Source: an uncultured Litoreibacter sp.
Lineage (GTDB): Bacteria; Pseudomonadota; Alphaproteobacteria; Rhodobacterales; Rhodobacteraceae
Length of the DNA stretch: 64,000 nucleotides
Direction of reading: 5' to 3'
NCBI GenBank assembly: GCA_947501685.1
Contig: CANMWQ010000002.1
Span: forward strand, 558,001 to 622,000
Every line of letters begins with the position of its first letter. Within the stretch, counting starts at the first letter, position 1. The notes under the pieces were generated by a model that did no database searches, had not been told where the DNA came from, and worked only from the letters and a program-made list of their open reading frames with translations. Below, one piece after another: positions 25,751 to 35,187 of this stretch. Position numbers and translations under genes: made by a program.

Positions 25751-26820
25751 TCGAAGGTTCCGGTCACGCGGCCCAGCAGCATGAACGCCCGCGCGGTGCG
25801 GGTGTCGGCCAGACGGATGATGTCATCATCTGTTGCCTGTTCGCTGAATTTTGCAAAAGTACGGTCAAACTGGCGCAGGAAGTGATGCACTGCGTCACGA
25901 AAAATCGGGTCTGCCCGCATGCGGCCCGAGGCCAGCGCCAAGGCAGAGCGGTCATGGATGCCGCCGATCCCCGAAATTGCCGCACCACGTTGCCCCTCTG
26001 CGAACTTGCGCCACAGCTCGGGACGAGACCGTTCGGGGCGCAAATCATCCATGTAAATCCCGTCATGGCTGAGCAGGGTCAGCACGTCCTGCGACGCCCG
26101 GATCAGCCTGCCTGAATTCGCATCCGCCAGCGCGCGGCGCAGCTGGCCAAACCCTTCTGCGTCACTTTCATTCTCAGGAAAATTCATCGCGCCAATGAAG
26201 TCGCTGATCGAGAGGGCAGGGTTCAACGCCTCAGGCGGCGTTCCAAGGGCGAGCGCGGGCTGGCTTTCACCAGCCGGTATGCCTTCGGAGACCAAGACAG
26301 GCTGCTGCGGGGACTCCATCGGTAGGCGATTTTCACGACTGGTGGCAAAGGTGGCGATCGCTGTTTCGGTCTGCTTTTGACGGGCCACGATCTCGTCGAG
26401 TTTTTGCTCCAGAGCCGGTTTCACACCGTCCACGCGCGCCTGGTTCTGCGACAGATAGGCATTGCGCATCGCATCAATGGAAGCCTGCAACCGCGCGCTT
26501 TCCTCACGCATGATCCGGGCGGATTTCACGACAGTGGCCCCGATCCAGATCATCGCAATCGGCAAGAATATCGCCAGAATAGACAAGAGGTATCCCGATT
26601 GGGTGCTGGTGCCCGCATCCGGCTGGCGCAGGAATAGGAAATAGGCCAGCACGCTGAGCACCCAAAGCACCGTGAGCGCGATGGCGATCACGTCGGCAGC
26701 GGCCAGCCCGCCGTCTTGGCGCAGATAAGCCCCGAAATTTATGGCCTTGCCCGTGTTCTGGCGCGGGGGCCCCGGTTGCTGGGGCGGAAGCACCTCTTGC
26801 GTATGGGGGTCTTGGCTCAT
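25747..26820 (-). CDS. Conserved membrane protein with coiled coil, unknown function
   Basis: A 357-residue protein. A Pro/Gln-rich N-terminus (1-30) precedes two transmembrane helices at about 43-63 and 78-98, then a coiled coil (about 100-165, rich in Gln, Glu, Arg), a Pro/Ala linker, and a helical C-terminal domain from about 205. No enzymatic motif is visible. Two helices with a long cytoplasmic or periplasmic tail suggest a scaffold-like membrane protein; I know of no characterised relative. It lies upstream of greA in the same direction, with 48 bases between greA's end side and its start side, but is transcribed toward moeA. Confidence 0.75.
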   Translation of the reverse strand: MSQDPHTQEVLPPQQPGPPRQNTGKAINFGAYLRQDGGLAAADVIAIALTVLWVLSVLAYFLFLRQPDAGTSTQSGYLLSILAIFLPIAMIWIGATVVKSARIMREESARLQASIDAMRNAYLSQNQARVDGVKPALEQKLDEIVARQKQTETAIATFATSRENRLPMESPQQPVLVSEGIPAGESQPALALGTPPEALNPALSISDFIGAMNFPENESDAEGFGQLRRALADANSGRLIRASQDVLTLLSHDGIYMDDLRPERSRPELWRKFAEGQRGAAISGIGGIHDRSALALASGRMRADPIFRDAVHHFLRQFDRTFAKFSEQATDDDIIRLADTRTARAFMLLGRVTGTFD

Positions 26821-26867
26821 GGTCTTGCTCTCAAAATGGGGCTGCGGGGTTCATAACGCAGGCGCGC

Positions 26868-27338
26868 TTAAACGAATTTGATCTCAAGCACTTCATAATC
26901 ACGCGTCCCGCCGGGGGTGCGCACCTCAACGCTGTCGCCCTCATCTTTGCCGATCAATGCGCGCGCCAGAGGGGAGCCGATGTTCAGCAGGCCGTTGTGA
27001 ATGTCAGCCTCCTGCTCGCCCACGATCTGGTAGGTCTTCTCTTCCTCGGTGTCTTCATCGACCAGCTTGACGGTGGCTCCAAACTTGATTGCACCGGACA
27101 AGGTTGCAGGGTCAATGACCTGCGCCAGCCCGATCATCCCCTCGAGCTCTTTGATACGGCCCTCAATGAAGGATTGTTTTTCCTTTGCGGAATGGTACTC
27201 CGCGTTCTCGGACAGGTCTCCATGCTCGCGGGCTTCCGCGATGGCGGTGATGATGGCGGGGCGTTCCACCACCTTCAACTGCTTCAATTCGCTATCGAGG
27301 GCTTTGAAGCCCTTCGGCGTCATTGGTATCTTGTCCAT
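26868..27338 (-). CDS. greA: Transcription elongation factor GreA
   Basis: A 156-residue GreA. The N-terminal coiled coil (1-77) carries the tip acidic residues in [18 protein letters not shown], the sequence that stimulates RNA cleavage in backtracked polymerase. The C-terminal FKBP-like domain ends [14 protein letters not shown]. The start [14 protein letters not shown] is typical. Confidence 0.97.
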   Translation of the reverse strand: MDKIPMTPKGFKALDSELKQLKVVERPAIITAIAEAREHGDLSENAEYHSAKEKQSFIEGRIKELEGMIGLAQVIDPATLSGAIKFGATVKLVDEDTEEEKTYQIVGEQEADIHNGLLNIGSPLARALIGKDEGDSVEVRTPGGTRDYEVLEIKFV

Positions 27339-27443
27339 GGCGTTACCGTTCTCGTTGAAGTGGCACGCGCGGCGCGTGCAGTGATCTTATGTCACCCGGA
27401 GTGCCGCCCCTTTGCAAGCCCGCATGGGCGGTGGCCCGCCGAG

Positions 27444-27548
27444 CTATTCTGTCAGGGAGGCGCGGGGTGCCGGAGCGCTGGGCTCTCCATCCACGCCACA
27501 TGCGGTCAGAGTGAGCAAAGCGGCAATCATGAAGACGAAGTGTTTCAT
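27444..27548 (-). CDS. Very small lipoprotein at the argH 3' end (LptM/YifL-like candidate)
   Basis: A 34-codon gene: [17 protein letters not shown], then [17 protein letters not shown] and stop. It has a short lipoprotein signal with lipobox LTAC (Cys 17), followed by Gly-Val-Asp-Gly and a Pro-rich tail. The ATG overlaps the argH TGA as ATGA, so it is translationally coupled. The layout 'L-T-x-C-G-x-x-G-x-P' resembles LptM (YifL), a tiny lipoprotein that helps mature the LPS transport protein LptD. In other Proteobacteria such genes often sit beside argH/lysA; lysA is not present here. Assignment to LptM is inference. Confidence 0.7.
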   Translation of the reverse strand: MKHFVFMIAALLTLTACGVDGEPSAPAPRASLTE

Positions 27549-28936
27549 GCCAGTTTCTCCTTCCATCTTGCGATCTGCGCGCGGACTTGCGCGGGCGCCG
27601 TGCCACCATAGCTGGTGCGGCTGGCGACGGAGTTCTTTACCCCCAACACGTCGAACACGTCTTGGGTGATCGCGGCATGGACGCCTTGCATGTCGCCCAG
27701 CGTTAGATCCGGCAGGTCGCAGCCCTTATCCTCGGCCAGCTTTACAAGGCTGCCCGTCACATGATGCGCGTCGCGAAACGGCATATCAAGACTGCGCACC
27801 AACCAATCGGCCAAGTCCGTGGCGGTCGAGAACCCAGAGGCCGCGGCCTGTTCCAGATTGCCCGTGTTGGCGGTCATGTCGCTGACCATCCCGGTCATCG
27901 CGGCCAGCGCCAGCATCAGGTTGTCGGCGGCGTCAAACGTCTGCTCTTTGTCTTCCTGCATATCCTTGGAATAGGTCAGCGGAAGGCCTTTCATCACCAT
28001 CATCAGCGCAGTGTTGGCCCCGTAGATGCGGGCGACTTTGGCGCGGATCAGCTCGGCCGCGTCGGGGTTTTTCTTCTGCGGCATGATCGACGACCCAGTG
28101 GAGAACCGGTCTGAGAGGGCCACGAAGCGGAACTGGGCCGACGACCAGATCACCAGCTCCTCGGCAAAGCGCGACAAGTGCATAGCGCAGATCGAGGACG
28201 CGTTCAGGAAATCGAGCGCGAAGTCGCGATCCGACACAGCGTCGAGCGAATTGGCGGCGGGCCGGTCAAAGCCCAAAGCTTGCGCCGTGGCGTCACGGTC
28301 AATGTCAAAGGAGGTGCCAGCAAGCGCTGCCGCGCCAAGCGGGCTTTCATTCATTCGCGCGCGGGCATCTGAAAAACGCGAGGCGTCGCGGCCCAGCATC
28401 TCCACATAGGCCAGCATGTGGTGGCCCCATGTCACAGGCTGCGCGGTTTGCAGATGCGTAAACCCCGGCATGACCCAATCGGCCCCGGCCTCGGCCTGTG
28501 CGAGAAACGCTTTTTGCAGCGCTTCAATGGCTTGCAGGCAGGCGTCGATCTGGTCGCGGACCCACAGCCTAAAATCTGTCGCCACCTGGTCATTGCGCGA
28601 CCGCGCGGTATGCAGACGACCTGCCGGTTCGCCCACGATCTCTTTCAGGCGGGCCTCGACATTCATGTGAATGTCCTCAAGCGCGGTGCTGAAGGTGAAT
28701 TTTCCGGTCTCGATCTCTGACAACACCGTGAGGAGGCCTTCCCGGATGGCCTGCGCATCGTTATCGCTCAGGATACCTTGTGCAGCCAGCATGGCGGCAT
28801 GGGCGCGGGACCCTTCGATGTCTTGCTTTGCCATCCGCTTGTCGAAGCCGATGGAGGCGTTGATGGCCTCCATAATGGCGTCGGGGCCTGCCGCAAAGCG
28901 CCCGCCCCACATGGTGTTTGAAGTGTCGTCAGTCAT
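27545..28936 (-). CDS. argH: Argininosuccinate lyase
   Basis: A 463-residue enzyme of the fumarase/aspartase superfamily; last step of arginine synthesis, splitting argininosuccinate to arginine and fumarate. The signature [12 protein letters not shown] is at about 281-292, with [12 protein letters not shown] around 108 and [10 protein letters not shown] near 155, the other two conserved regions. It is divergent from tlpA with only 27 bases between starts, and coupled at its end to a small lipoprotein gene. Confidence 0.97.
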   Translation of the reverse strand: MTDDTSNTMWGGRFAAGPDAIMEAINASIGFDKRMAKQDIEGSRAHAAMLAAQGILSDNDAQAIREGLLTVLSEIETGKFTFSTALEDIHMNVEARLKEIVGEPAGRLHTARSRNDQVATDFRLWVRDQIDACLQAIEALQKAFLAQAEAGADWVMPGFTHLQTAQPVTWGHHMLAYVEMLGRDASRFSDARARMNESPLGAAALAGTSFDIDRDATAQALGFDRPAANSLDAVSDRDFALDFLNASSICAMHLSRFAEELVIWSSAQFRFVALSDRFSTGSSIMPQKKNPDAAELIRAKVARIYGANTALMMVMKGLPLTYSKDMQEDKEQTFDAADNLMLALAAMTGMVSDMTANTGNLEQAAASGFSTATDLADWLVRSLDMPFRDAHHVTGSLVKLAEDKGCDLPDLTLGDMQGVHAAITQDVFDVLGVKNSVASRTSYGGTAPAQVRAQIARWKEKLA

Positions 28937-28963
28937 TGAGGCTGGCCTTGTTGGAGCTGATTT

Positions 28964-29518
28964 ATGCGTCTCATCCGATCCTTGGTCCTATACGCGGGGC
29001 TGGCCCTGATGGGCAACCCCGCCAGCGCCGATACAGGCCGTCTGATCGCTTTGGCTGAGGGCGAGCTGGGCCGGATTCAGTTCCATGCAGAGCCCCGCCC
29101 GCTGGAGCTGTCGGCTTTTCTGGACGAGAATGGCGCGCCTGCGTCCTTGGCTGACTATCGCGGCAAACATGTGCTGCTGAACTTCTGGGCCCTGTGGTGT
29201 GCGCCCTGTGTCAAGGAAATGCCCGCGCTGAACCGTTTGGACGGCGCGATTGGCGAGGGCTTCGACGTGGTAACACTGGCCACAGGACGCAACGCGCGCC
29301 CGGCAGTGGACGCCTTCTTTGCCGAAAAACAGCTGGGCAACCTGCCCAAGCTGTTTGATCCCAAAATGCAGATTGCGCGGGAAGCTGGTGCGATCGGCTT
29401 GCCAGTGAGCCTTTTTATCAACCCCGAGGGTCAGGAGATCGGCCGCGCGGTGGGTGATTTCGAATGGGACAGCCCGGATGCTCAGGCCCTGATCCGGGGT
29501 TGGATGTCTGGAAGCTGA
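28964..29518 (+). CDS. TlpA-like thiol:disulfide oxidoreductase
   Basis: A 184-residue exported thioredoxin-fold protein. A signal or anchor occupies residues 1-22; the thioredoxin domain from about 45 has the redox motif C79-A-P-C82 in FWALWCAPC and a cis-Pro in IGLPVSLF near 146. TlpA/ResA/CcmG relatives reduce periplasmic disulfides, often for cytochrome c or copper-center assembly. No ccm genes are nearby, so the partner is unknown. Confidence 0.9.
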   Translation: MRLIRSLVLYAGLALMGNPASADTGRLIALAEGELGRIQFHAEPRPLELSAFLDENGAPASLADYRGKHVLLNFWALWCAPCVKEMPALNRLDGAIGEGFDVVTLATGRNARPAVDAFFAEKQLGNLPKLFDPKMQIAREAGAIGLPVSLFINPEGQEIGRAVGDFEWDSPDAQALIRGWMSGS

Positions 29519-29649
29519 TCATGATGGGGCGGCTGCGCCGCGCATGATGTTTTTGCGCTGTCGCGCGCAGGTTTTTTGTTTTCGCGCTGACGCGCGAGGA
29601 TGGGGGCTTGGCCCCCAAACCCCCAGCATGTTTGTGCCAAGATGAAGCC
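29519..29649. repeat. Convergent intergenic region with GC-rich hairpins and a dispersed repeat
   Basis: The gap between tlpA and gltX holds several inverted repeats: TGCGC-TGTC-GCGCGCA followed by GTTTTTTG, CGCGC-TGA-CGCGCG, and GGGGGC-TTGG-CCCCC. It ends in TGTTTGTGCCAAGATGAAG. A close relative of that last motif appears in reverse at 22514-22535. The first stem plus T-run is a likely terminator for tlpA. Confidence 0.5.
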
Positions 29650-30975
29650 TCAGGTCTTGGCGCGGACCACCTGCAAGAGCGGCATCAGCTGACCCATATC
29701 GGGACCATGCTGCATGCCTGTCAGCGCTTTTCTGAGTGGCATGAACAGCCCACGGCCCTTACGGCCTGTTTTTTCTTTTACCGCCGCGGTCCAATCGGAC
29801 CAGCTTGTGTCGGTGAAGGGCATTGCGGGAAGCAGGGTCAGGGCTTCAGCCACGAATTCTGCGTCCTCAGCGTCGATGTCAGGCTCCGCGCCGTCGCGGC
29901 ACAATGTCCACCATGTCGCAATGTCACGCCGCGTTGTGATGTTCTCGCGCGCGACACGCCAGAAGGCGTCCTGCATCTCGGATGGGACGCCCAAAGCGTG
30001 CAGATCAGCGCGGACGGCACTGACACCTTGCGCGTGCAGATGTTTCGCGGTCAGCGGGTAGAGATCATCCACGTCAAATTTCGTCGGGGCCGTACCAAAA
30101 CGCGACAGATCGAACCCGTCGACCAGCTCCTGCATTGAGGCGCGCAGCTCTATTGGGTCGGAGGAGCCGATGCGGGCCATGTGAGACAACAAGGCCAGCG
30201 GCTCCACCCCGTTTTCGCGCAGGTCGCGCAGGGCGAGCGTGCCAAGACGTTTCGACAGCGCTTCGCCTTGCGGGCCGGTCAGCAGGGAGTGGTGTGCAAA
30301 GTTGGGGGCTGTGCCGCCCAAGGCCTCGATGATCTGGATCTGCGTGGCTGTGTTGGTCACGTGATCAGAGCCACGCACCACATGGGTGATCCCCATATCC
30401 GTGTCATCCACCACCGACGCGATGGTATAAAGCACCTGACCGTCGCCCCGGATCAACACCGGGTCAGACACCGAGGCCGCGTCAATCGAGATGTCGCCCA
30501 AAATGCCGTCGGTCCAGTTGATCCGCGCATGCTCCAGCTTGAACCGCCACACGCCAGAGCCACGCTCTGCGCGCAATGCCTCTTTCTCGGCCTCACTCAG
30601 CTCAAGCGCGGCACGATCGTAGACCGGCGGCTTGCCCATATTGAGCTGCTTCTTGCGCTTCAGATCCAGCTCGACCGGGGTTTCCCACGCCTCGTAGAAC
30701 CGGCCCGCCGCGCGCAACTTGTCGGCGGCGTCGGCGTAGAGGTCGAGGCGGCTGGATTGCGTCTCCACCCGGTCCCACTCAAGCCCGAGCCATTCGAGAT
30801 CCTGCTTGATCGCATCTGCATATTCCGGCTTTGAGCGCTCCGGGTCCGTGTCGTCCAGCCGCAACACAAAGGTGCCGCCGGCTTTGCGGGCGATCAGGTA
30901 ATTGAACAGCGCGGTGCGCAGGTTGCCGACATGCAGGTAGCCGGTCGGCGAAGGGGCGAAGCGGGTAACGGTCAT
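29650..30975 (-). CDS. gltX: Glutamyl-tRNA synthetase (GltX), class I
   Basis: A 441-residue class I synthetase with the HIGH-equivalent HVGN in FAPSPTGYLHVGNLRTA (residues 5-21) and the KMSKS-equivalent in GEALSKRLG near 240. The ATG at 30975 starts the family homology; a longer frame to 31008 is less likely. Alphaproteobacteria commonly carry two GltX paralogues, one acting on tRNA-Glu and tRNA-Gln; which one this is cannot be decided from one copy. Tail-to-tail with tlpA. Confidence 0.94.
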   Translation of the reverse strand: MTVTRFAPSPTGYLHVGNLRTALFNYLIARKAGGTFVLRLDDTDPERSKPEYADAIKQDLEWLGLEWDRVETQSSRLDLYADAADKLRAAGRFYEAWETPVELDLKRKKQLNMGKPPVYDRAALELSEAEKEALRAERGSGVWRFKLEHARINWTDGILGDISIDAASVSDPVLIRGDGQVLYTIASVVDDTDMGITHVVRGSDHVTNTATQIQIIEALGGTAPNFAHHSLLTGPQGEALSKRLGTLALRDLRENGVEPLALLSHMARIGSSDPIELRASMQELVDGFDLSRFGTAPTKFDVDDLYPLTAKHLHAQGVSAVRADLHALGVPSEMQDAFWRVARENITTRRDIATWWTLCRDGAEPDIDAEDAEFVAEALTLLPAMPFTDTSWSDWTAAVKEKTGRKGRGLFMPLRKALTGMQHGPDMGQLMPLLQVVRAKT

Positions 30976-31131
30976 TTCAAATCCTTTGAGGCCCGCCGGG
31001 TGAACCATAGGCGGCCGCGTTTGTCCATATACCGCGCCGCAAAGCGCCTGTTCACGCGGTGTTTATCGAATAAGGCCGAAGACGCGCTATAGTTTGAGGT
31101 CTGACATCTGAAAAAACAGGAGAGACCACCC

Positions 31132-32064
31132 ATGCCGAATACATTCTCCCGACGGGGCGCTCTGAAGCTGGGGGCCGCACTGCCTCTGGCTGCGCCCGCG
31201 CTTCTCACCACCACCGCTGCCCGCGCAGATGGCCATGCCAAGAAAGACATCGGGATGGCGTCCTATCGTCGTATGCAATTGGGCGGCTTTGAGGTAGTCA
31301 CCCTCTTGACCAACACCCGCACTGTCGAAGGCCCGCAGAACATATTCGGCATGAATGTTGACGCCGCCGAGTTCAATGCGGTGTCCGAGGCTGCCTTCCT
31401 GCCCAATGACAAGATGCAGTTCTTCTTCACCCCGACGCTGGTCAATACTGGCTCGGAGGTGATCCTGTTCGACACCGGCCAAGACCCTGCAGGCATCACC
31501 TCGGCGCTGGACGCGGCGGGTTATGCGGCGGGCGACGTCAACAAGGTGGTCATCACCCATATGCATGGCGACCACATTGGCGGCCTGATGGGCGACGCGG
31601 GCGAAACCTTTGCCAATGCCAGCTACGTCACCGGCGCGATCGAGCATAACCATTGGGCAGGCGCGGAGAACGACAATTTCAACGCGAAGGTCAAACCGCT
31701 GGAGGCCAAGTTCTCGATGATCGACGATGGTGCGTCCGTGGCGTCCGGGATCACGGCGGTGGGCGCTTTTGGGCATACGCCGGGGCACATGACTTATATG
31801 ATCGAGTCTGGCGGAAAGCAGCTTTTGTTGATGGCCGATCTGGCCAACCACTACGTGTATTCTCTGGCACATCCCGACTGGGAGGTGAGGTTCGACATGG
31901 ACAAAGCCGCCGCCGCCGCGTCGCGCCGCAAGGTGTTGGGGATGCTGGCCGCCGACAAGGTGCCGACGGTTGGCTACCACATGCCATTCCCCGGCGTAGG
32001 CTATGTGGCGGCGAAGGGGGACGCGTTCGAATACGTTCCTGTAAGCTACCAAATGATGCTTTGA
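31132..32064 (+). CDS. Tat-exported MBL-fold metallo-hydrolase
   Basis: A 310-residue protein with a twin-arginine signal peptide (FSRRGALKLGAALPLAAPAL, cleavage near ARA, about residue 33). The metallo-beta-lactamase fold shows the zinc motif THMHGDHIGG at about 142-151, an LFDTGQ strand before it, and GHTPGHMTYM near 218. Secreted in folded form, it would hydrolyse a small ester or lactone in the periplasm; quorum-signal lactonase and alkylphosphonate-type hydrolases are among possible roles. A strong terminator follows. Confidence 0.9.
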   Translation: MPNTFSRRGALKLGAALPLAAPALLTTTAARADGHAKKDIGMASYRRMQLGGFEVVTLLTNTRTVEGPQNIFGMNVDAAEFNAVSEAAFLPNDKMQFFFTPTLVNTGSEVILFDTGQDPAGITSALDAAGYAAGDVNKVVITHMHGDHIGGLMGDAGETFANASYVTGAIEHNHWAGAENDNFNAKVKPLEAKFSMIDDGASVASGITAVGAFGHTPGHMTYMIESGGKQLLLMADLANHYVYSLAHPDWEVRFDMDKAAAAASRRKVLGMLAADKVPTVGYHMPFPGVGYVAAKGDAFEYVPVSYQMML

Positions 32065-32083
32065 GCCGAGGGATGTGAGATAC

Positions 32084-32130
32084 GCGTTGCGCCGCCGGGT
32101 AGAAATGCCCGGCGGCGCAACGCTTTCTTA
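32084..32130 (+). terminator. Strong intrinsic terminator after the MBL gene
   Basis: A perfect 16-base stem: GCGTTGCGCCGCCGGG (32084-32099) with CCCGGCGGCGCAACGC (32108-32123), loop of 8, followed by TTTCTT. It separates the metallo-hydrolase from the kinase-like gene. Confidence 0.9.
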
Positions 32131-32190
32131 GGGAAGGGATGCAAGAAGGGTCAGGCGAGAGGGGACATATCTGCGGATTGGACATCTTTG

Positions 32191-33387
32191 ATGAGCGCTG
32201 GCAAAAACACAGACACGATTTTGGACGTGATGGACTTGATCCATCAACCAATGTTCCTGCTGGAGGTTGCCGGTCCAAAATCCTTCATCTTCCGAGGTAT
32301 CAACTCAGCTCACGAGAAAATGTCAGGACTGACCAACGAAATGTTGCTCGACAAAAAGCCGCATGACGTGGTTCCGACGCGTGTTGCCGACACCATCGTG
32401 CAGAATTACGAGGCCTGCCGCGCCTCCGGCCAGGACTACACATATGAAGAACTGCTGGAGTTGCCCACCGGTCCGCTATGGTGGCAAACGACCCTGTCAC
32501 CGGTGTTCAATGACCAGCAGCAGCTACACCTGATCGTAGGGCTTGCGGTCGACATTACCGACCGTAAGGAGGCAATGTTCGGCGCATCCCAAAAGCTGTC
32601 TGACATGACGCGGCTGAACGAGGATTTGCAGGTCTTTGCCTCCACCACGGCGCAAGATATGCGTGGGCCGTTCCAGACTATGGTTGCGTTGATCGACATG
32701 GTGATGGACGGGTTTGTTGATCTTGGCGACGAAAAGGCCGACCAGCTGGCGCTTTGCTCTGAAATTGCACAGGATGCGATTGCGTCCATGAGCGGTATTC
32801 TGGCCACCGCGCAGGGGCTGAAGGTCGCCACCCAAGCGGTGGAGCAGGTTGATCTGGGCCATATCACCGCAGATATCGCAGCCCTGCTGGACCCGCATCA
32901 ACGCCTCAACATTGAGCTGCCCAATGCGAAAGTGACAACGGACCGAGTTGCAATGCAAATGGTGCTGCGCAACCTGATGGAAAACGCTGTGCGTTATGCT
33001 GACAAGAACATCTCCGTCAGCGTGACCGAGACCCCGAATGATCGCTCCGGAAATGATATTGCAATTATCGTCAGCGATGACGGGGTTGGGCTGTCAGCCG
33101 ACAGGCGCAGTGACGGCCAGACCATCTTGCCGATGCCGGGGGAGTTGGGCCCGGATTTTGGCATGAATTCTGCGCAGGCCATCATTGCCGCACGCGGCGG
33201 CAGCTTTGCACGCACTCAGAACAATTTCTCCACAGGGGCCGCGTTGCGCTTCACTTTGCCCGGCAGTATCGCGGGATCGAAATGCGAAGCGGGTCCAAAA
33301 CAGCAGATCGGCAAACGCACCGGGCTTCCTATGACTGGGTACACACAAGTCGGCAACGGCCTGCCACGTGCGATTCGGCCAACCTAG
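32191..33387 (+). CDS. PAS-domain sensor, histidine-kinase-like, phospho-acceptor His replaced by Gln
   Basis: A 398-residue cytosolic protein. A PAS domain spans about residues 10-125, ending in the linker VDITDRKEA. The dimerisation helix follows with FASTTAQDMRGPF at 149-161. Canonical HisKA helices read S-x-x-S-H-D-(L/M)-R-x-P-(L/F); here residue 155 is Gln, encoded CAA at 32653-32655, in the histidine position. The ATPase domain keeps the N box (NLMENAVRY near 260) and the G1 box (DDGVGLSA near 300). It may bind ATP and signal without autophosphorylation, or be decaying. No response regulator is adjacent. Confidence 0.85.
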   Translation: MSAGKNTDTILDVMDLIHQPMFLLEVAGPKSFIFRGINSAHEKMSGLTNEMLLDKKPHDVVPTRVADTIVQNYEACRASGQDYTYEELLELPTGPLWWQTTLSPVFNDQQQLHLIVGLAVDITDRKEAMFGASQKLSDMTRLNEDLQVFASTTAQDMRGPFQTMVALIDMVMDGFVDLGDEKADQLALCSEIAQDAIASMSGILATAQGLKVATQAVEQVDLGHITADIAALLDPHQRLNIELPNAKVTTDRVAMQMVLRNLMENAVRYADKNISVSVTETPNDRSGNDIAIIVSDDGVGLSADRRSDGQTILPMPGELGPDFGMNSAQAIIAARGGSFARTQNNFSTGAALRFTLPGSIAGSKCEAGPKQQIGKRTGLPMTGYTQVGNGLPRAIRPT

Positions 33388-35042
33388 CTGTCGTCGCGCC
33401 AGCGGTTCACGATAGGGTAGCGGCGGTCCAGCCAGAACGCGCGCGGGGTCAGACGTCCACCGGGGGCAGACTGGAACCGCTTATATTCCGAGATATAGAT
33501 CAGATGCTCGATCTTCTTGACGACGGCGCGATCATGCCCGGCGGCAACGACCTCGGCCACGGATTGGTCCTGATCCACCAGCCGGTCCAGAATATCGTCG
33601 AGCACCTCATAAGGCGGTAGTGAGTCCTCGTCCTTCTGGTCAGGCCGCAGCTCAGCCGAAGGGGGCTTGTCGATGATCCGTGTGGGGATGACCTCGCCCG
33701 GCTTGCCCATCATCCAAGGCGCGTGATGTGCGTTGCGCCAGCGGCAGGTTTCAAACACTCGCATTTTGTAGAGGTCCTTGATCGGGTTATAGCCGCCCGA
33801 CATGTCGCCGTAGATCGTCGCATATCCCACCGCGACCTCGGATTTGTTGCCCGTGGTCAGCAGCATTTCCCCAAATTTGTTGGACAAGGCCATCAACAGC
33901 ACCCCGCGCAGCCGGGATTGGATGTTTTCCTCCGTTACGTCCGGCTCCGTGCCTTCCATCAGTGGCGCCAAGGCTTCCGTCACCGCCGCGCGCGGCCCGG
34001 AGATCGGAACAGTGTCAATCCGCGCGCCCAACCGATTGGCGCAATCTGAGGCGTCCTCCAACGAATGTTGGGACGTATATTCGGAGGGCAGCATGACACA
34101 GCGCACATTCTCAGGGCCCAACGCGTCGCAGGCAATCGTGGCCACCAACGCGGAATCGATTCCGCCTGACATACCCAAAAGCACCTTCTTGAACCCCGTC
34201 TTGCCCATGTAGTCGCGCAAGGATTCAACCATCATGCGGTAATCAAGCGCCCATTCGTCGGGCAACACAGCTTTCTCGGAGGCCACCGCCCGCCATCCGC
34301 TATCGCCCTGCTCGAAATCCACATGCGCAATCACCTCATCAAAGGCAGGCAGTTGCAATGCCAGCTCGCCTCCGGGGTTCAGCACGAAGGAGCAGCCATC
34401 AAACACCTGATCATCCTGCCCGCCGACCATGTTCAGATAGACCAGTGGCAGCTCGGTTTCGACCACGCGGGAGACCATATGGCTGACCCGAATGTCATGT
34501 TTGCCCCGAAAATACGGAGATCCATTGGGCACCAGCAAAAGCTGCGCCCCGGATTCCGCCAGCGTTTCCGCAACGTCCTCATGCCACGCATCTTCGCAAA
34601 TTGGCGTGCCAATCCGCAGCGGATCGAGCGCATATGGCCCTTGGATCGGCCCACGCTCATAGACCCGCTTTTCGTCAAAGACGTTGAAGTTGGGCAACTC
34701 ATGCTTGAGGATCCGGGAGGCGACCTTGCCGCCTTTCAGGATCGAGTAGGCATTATACAGCATGCCATCTTGCGTCATTGGATGCCCGATCCCCATCGCA
34801 GGACCATCGGCAATCTGGGCCGCCAACTCATCTACTGCCCGCATTGCATGGGCGGTAAAGGCAGGCTTCATCGGCAGGTCCTGCACTTGATACCCGGTCA
34901 AAAACATCTCCGGCAGCGCCACCATTTGCGCGCCCGCGGCGCGGGCCTCTTCCCACGCGGCGACAGCTTTGGCCGCATTGCCCGGAAAATCGCCCACGGT
35001 CGGGTTCAGCTGGGCCATGGTCAGGCGGAAGGTCTGGGTCAT
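33384..35042 (-). CDS. nadE: Glutamine-dependent NAD+ synthase
   Basis: A 552-residue two-domain enzyme. The N-terminal nitrilase-type glutaminase has the catalytic trio Glu (LPEMFLTGYQ, near 46), Lys (ILKHELPNF, near 113) and Cys (GTPICEDAW, near 149). The C-terminal synthetase has the ATP-pyrophosphatase loop LGMSGGIDSALV near 292. It makes NAD+ from nicotinic acid adenine dinucleotide using glutamine nitrogen. The ATG at 35042 is preferred to a TTG one codon earlier. Its TAG shares CTAG with the convergent kinase-like gene. Confidence 0.96.
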   Translation of the reverse strand: MTQTFRLTMAQLNPTVGDFPGNAAKAVAAWEEARAAGAQMVALPEMFLTGYQVQDLPMKPAFTAHAMRAVDELAAQIADGPAMGIGHPMTQDGMLYNAYSILKGGKVASRILKHELPNFNVFDEKRVYERGPIQGPYALDPLRIGTPICEDAWHEDVAETLAESGAQLLLVPNGSPYFRGKHDIRVSHMVSRVVETELPLVYLNMVGGQDDQVFDGCSFVLNPGGELALQLPAFDEVIAHVDFEQGDSGWRAVASEKAVLPDEWALDYRMMVESLRDYMGKTGFKKVLLGMSGGIDSALVATIACDALGPENVRCVMLPSEYTSQHSLEDASDCANRLGARIDTVPISGPRAAVTEALAPLMEGTEPDVTEENIQSRLRGVLLMALSNKFGEMLLTTGNKSEVAVGYATIYGDMSGGYNPIKDLYKMRVFETCRWRNAHHAPWMMGKPGEVIPTRIIDKPPSAELRPDQKDEDSLPPYEVLDDILDRLVDQDQSVAEVVAAGHDRAVVKKIEHLIYISEYKRFQSAPGGRLTPRAFWLDRRYPIVNRWRDDS

Positions 35043-35187
35043 CAAGGTGCTCTCCGGCGAAGGTATGCGCTTGTTCTAGCAGACCTATGCCCAAGGGAAA
35101 GGCCCGCAGCAGCAGCGCTTGTCACCGCCGTGCGGCTCCACTAATATTTTCGCCAACCACGCGCTGGCGTTTTTGGGGGAATCCTTT

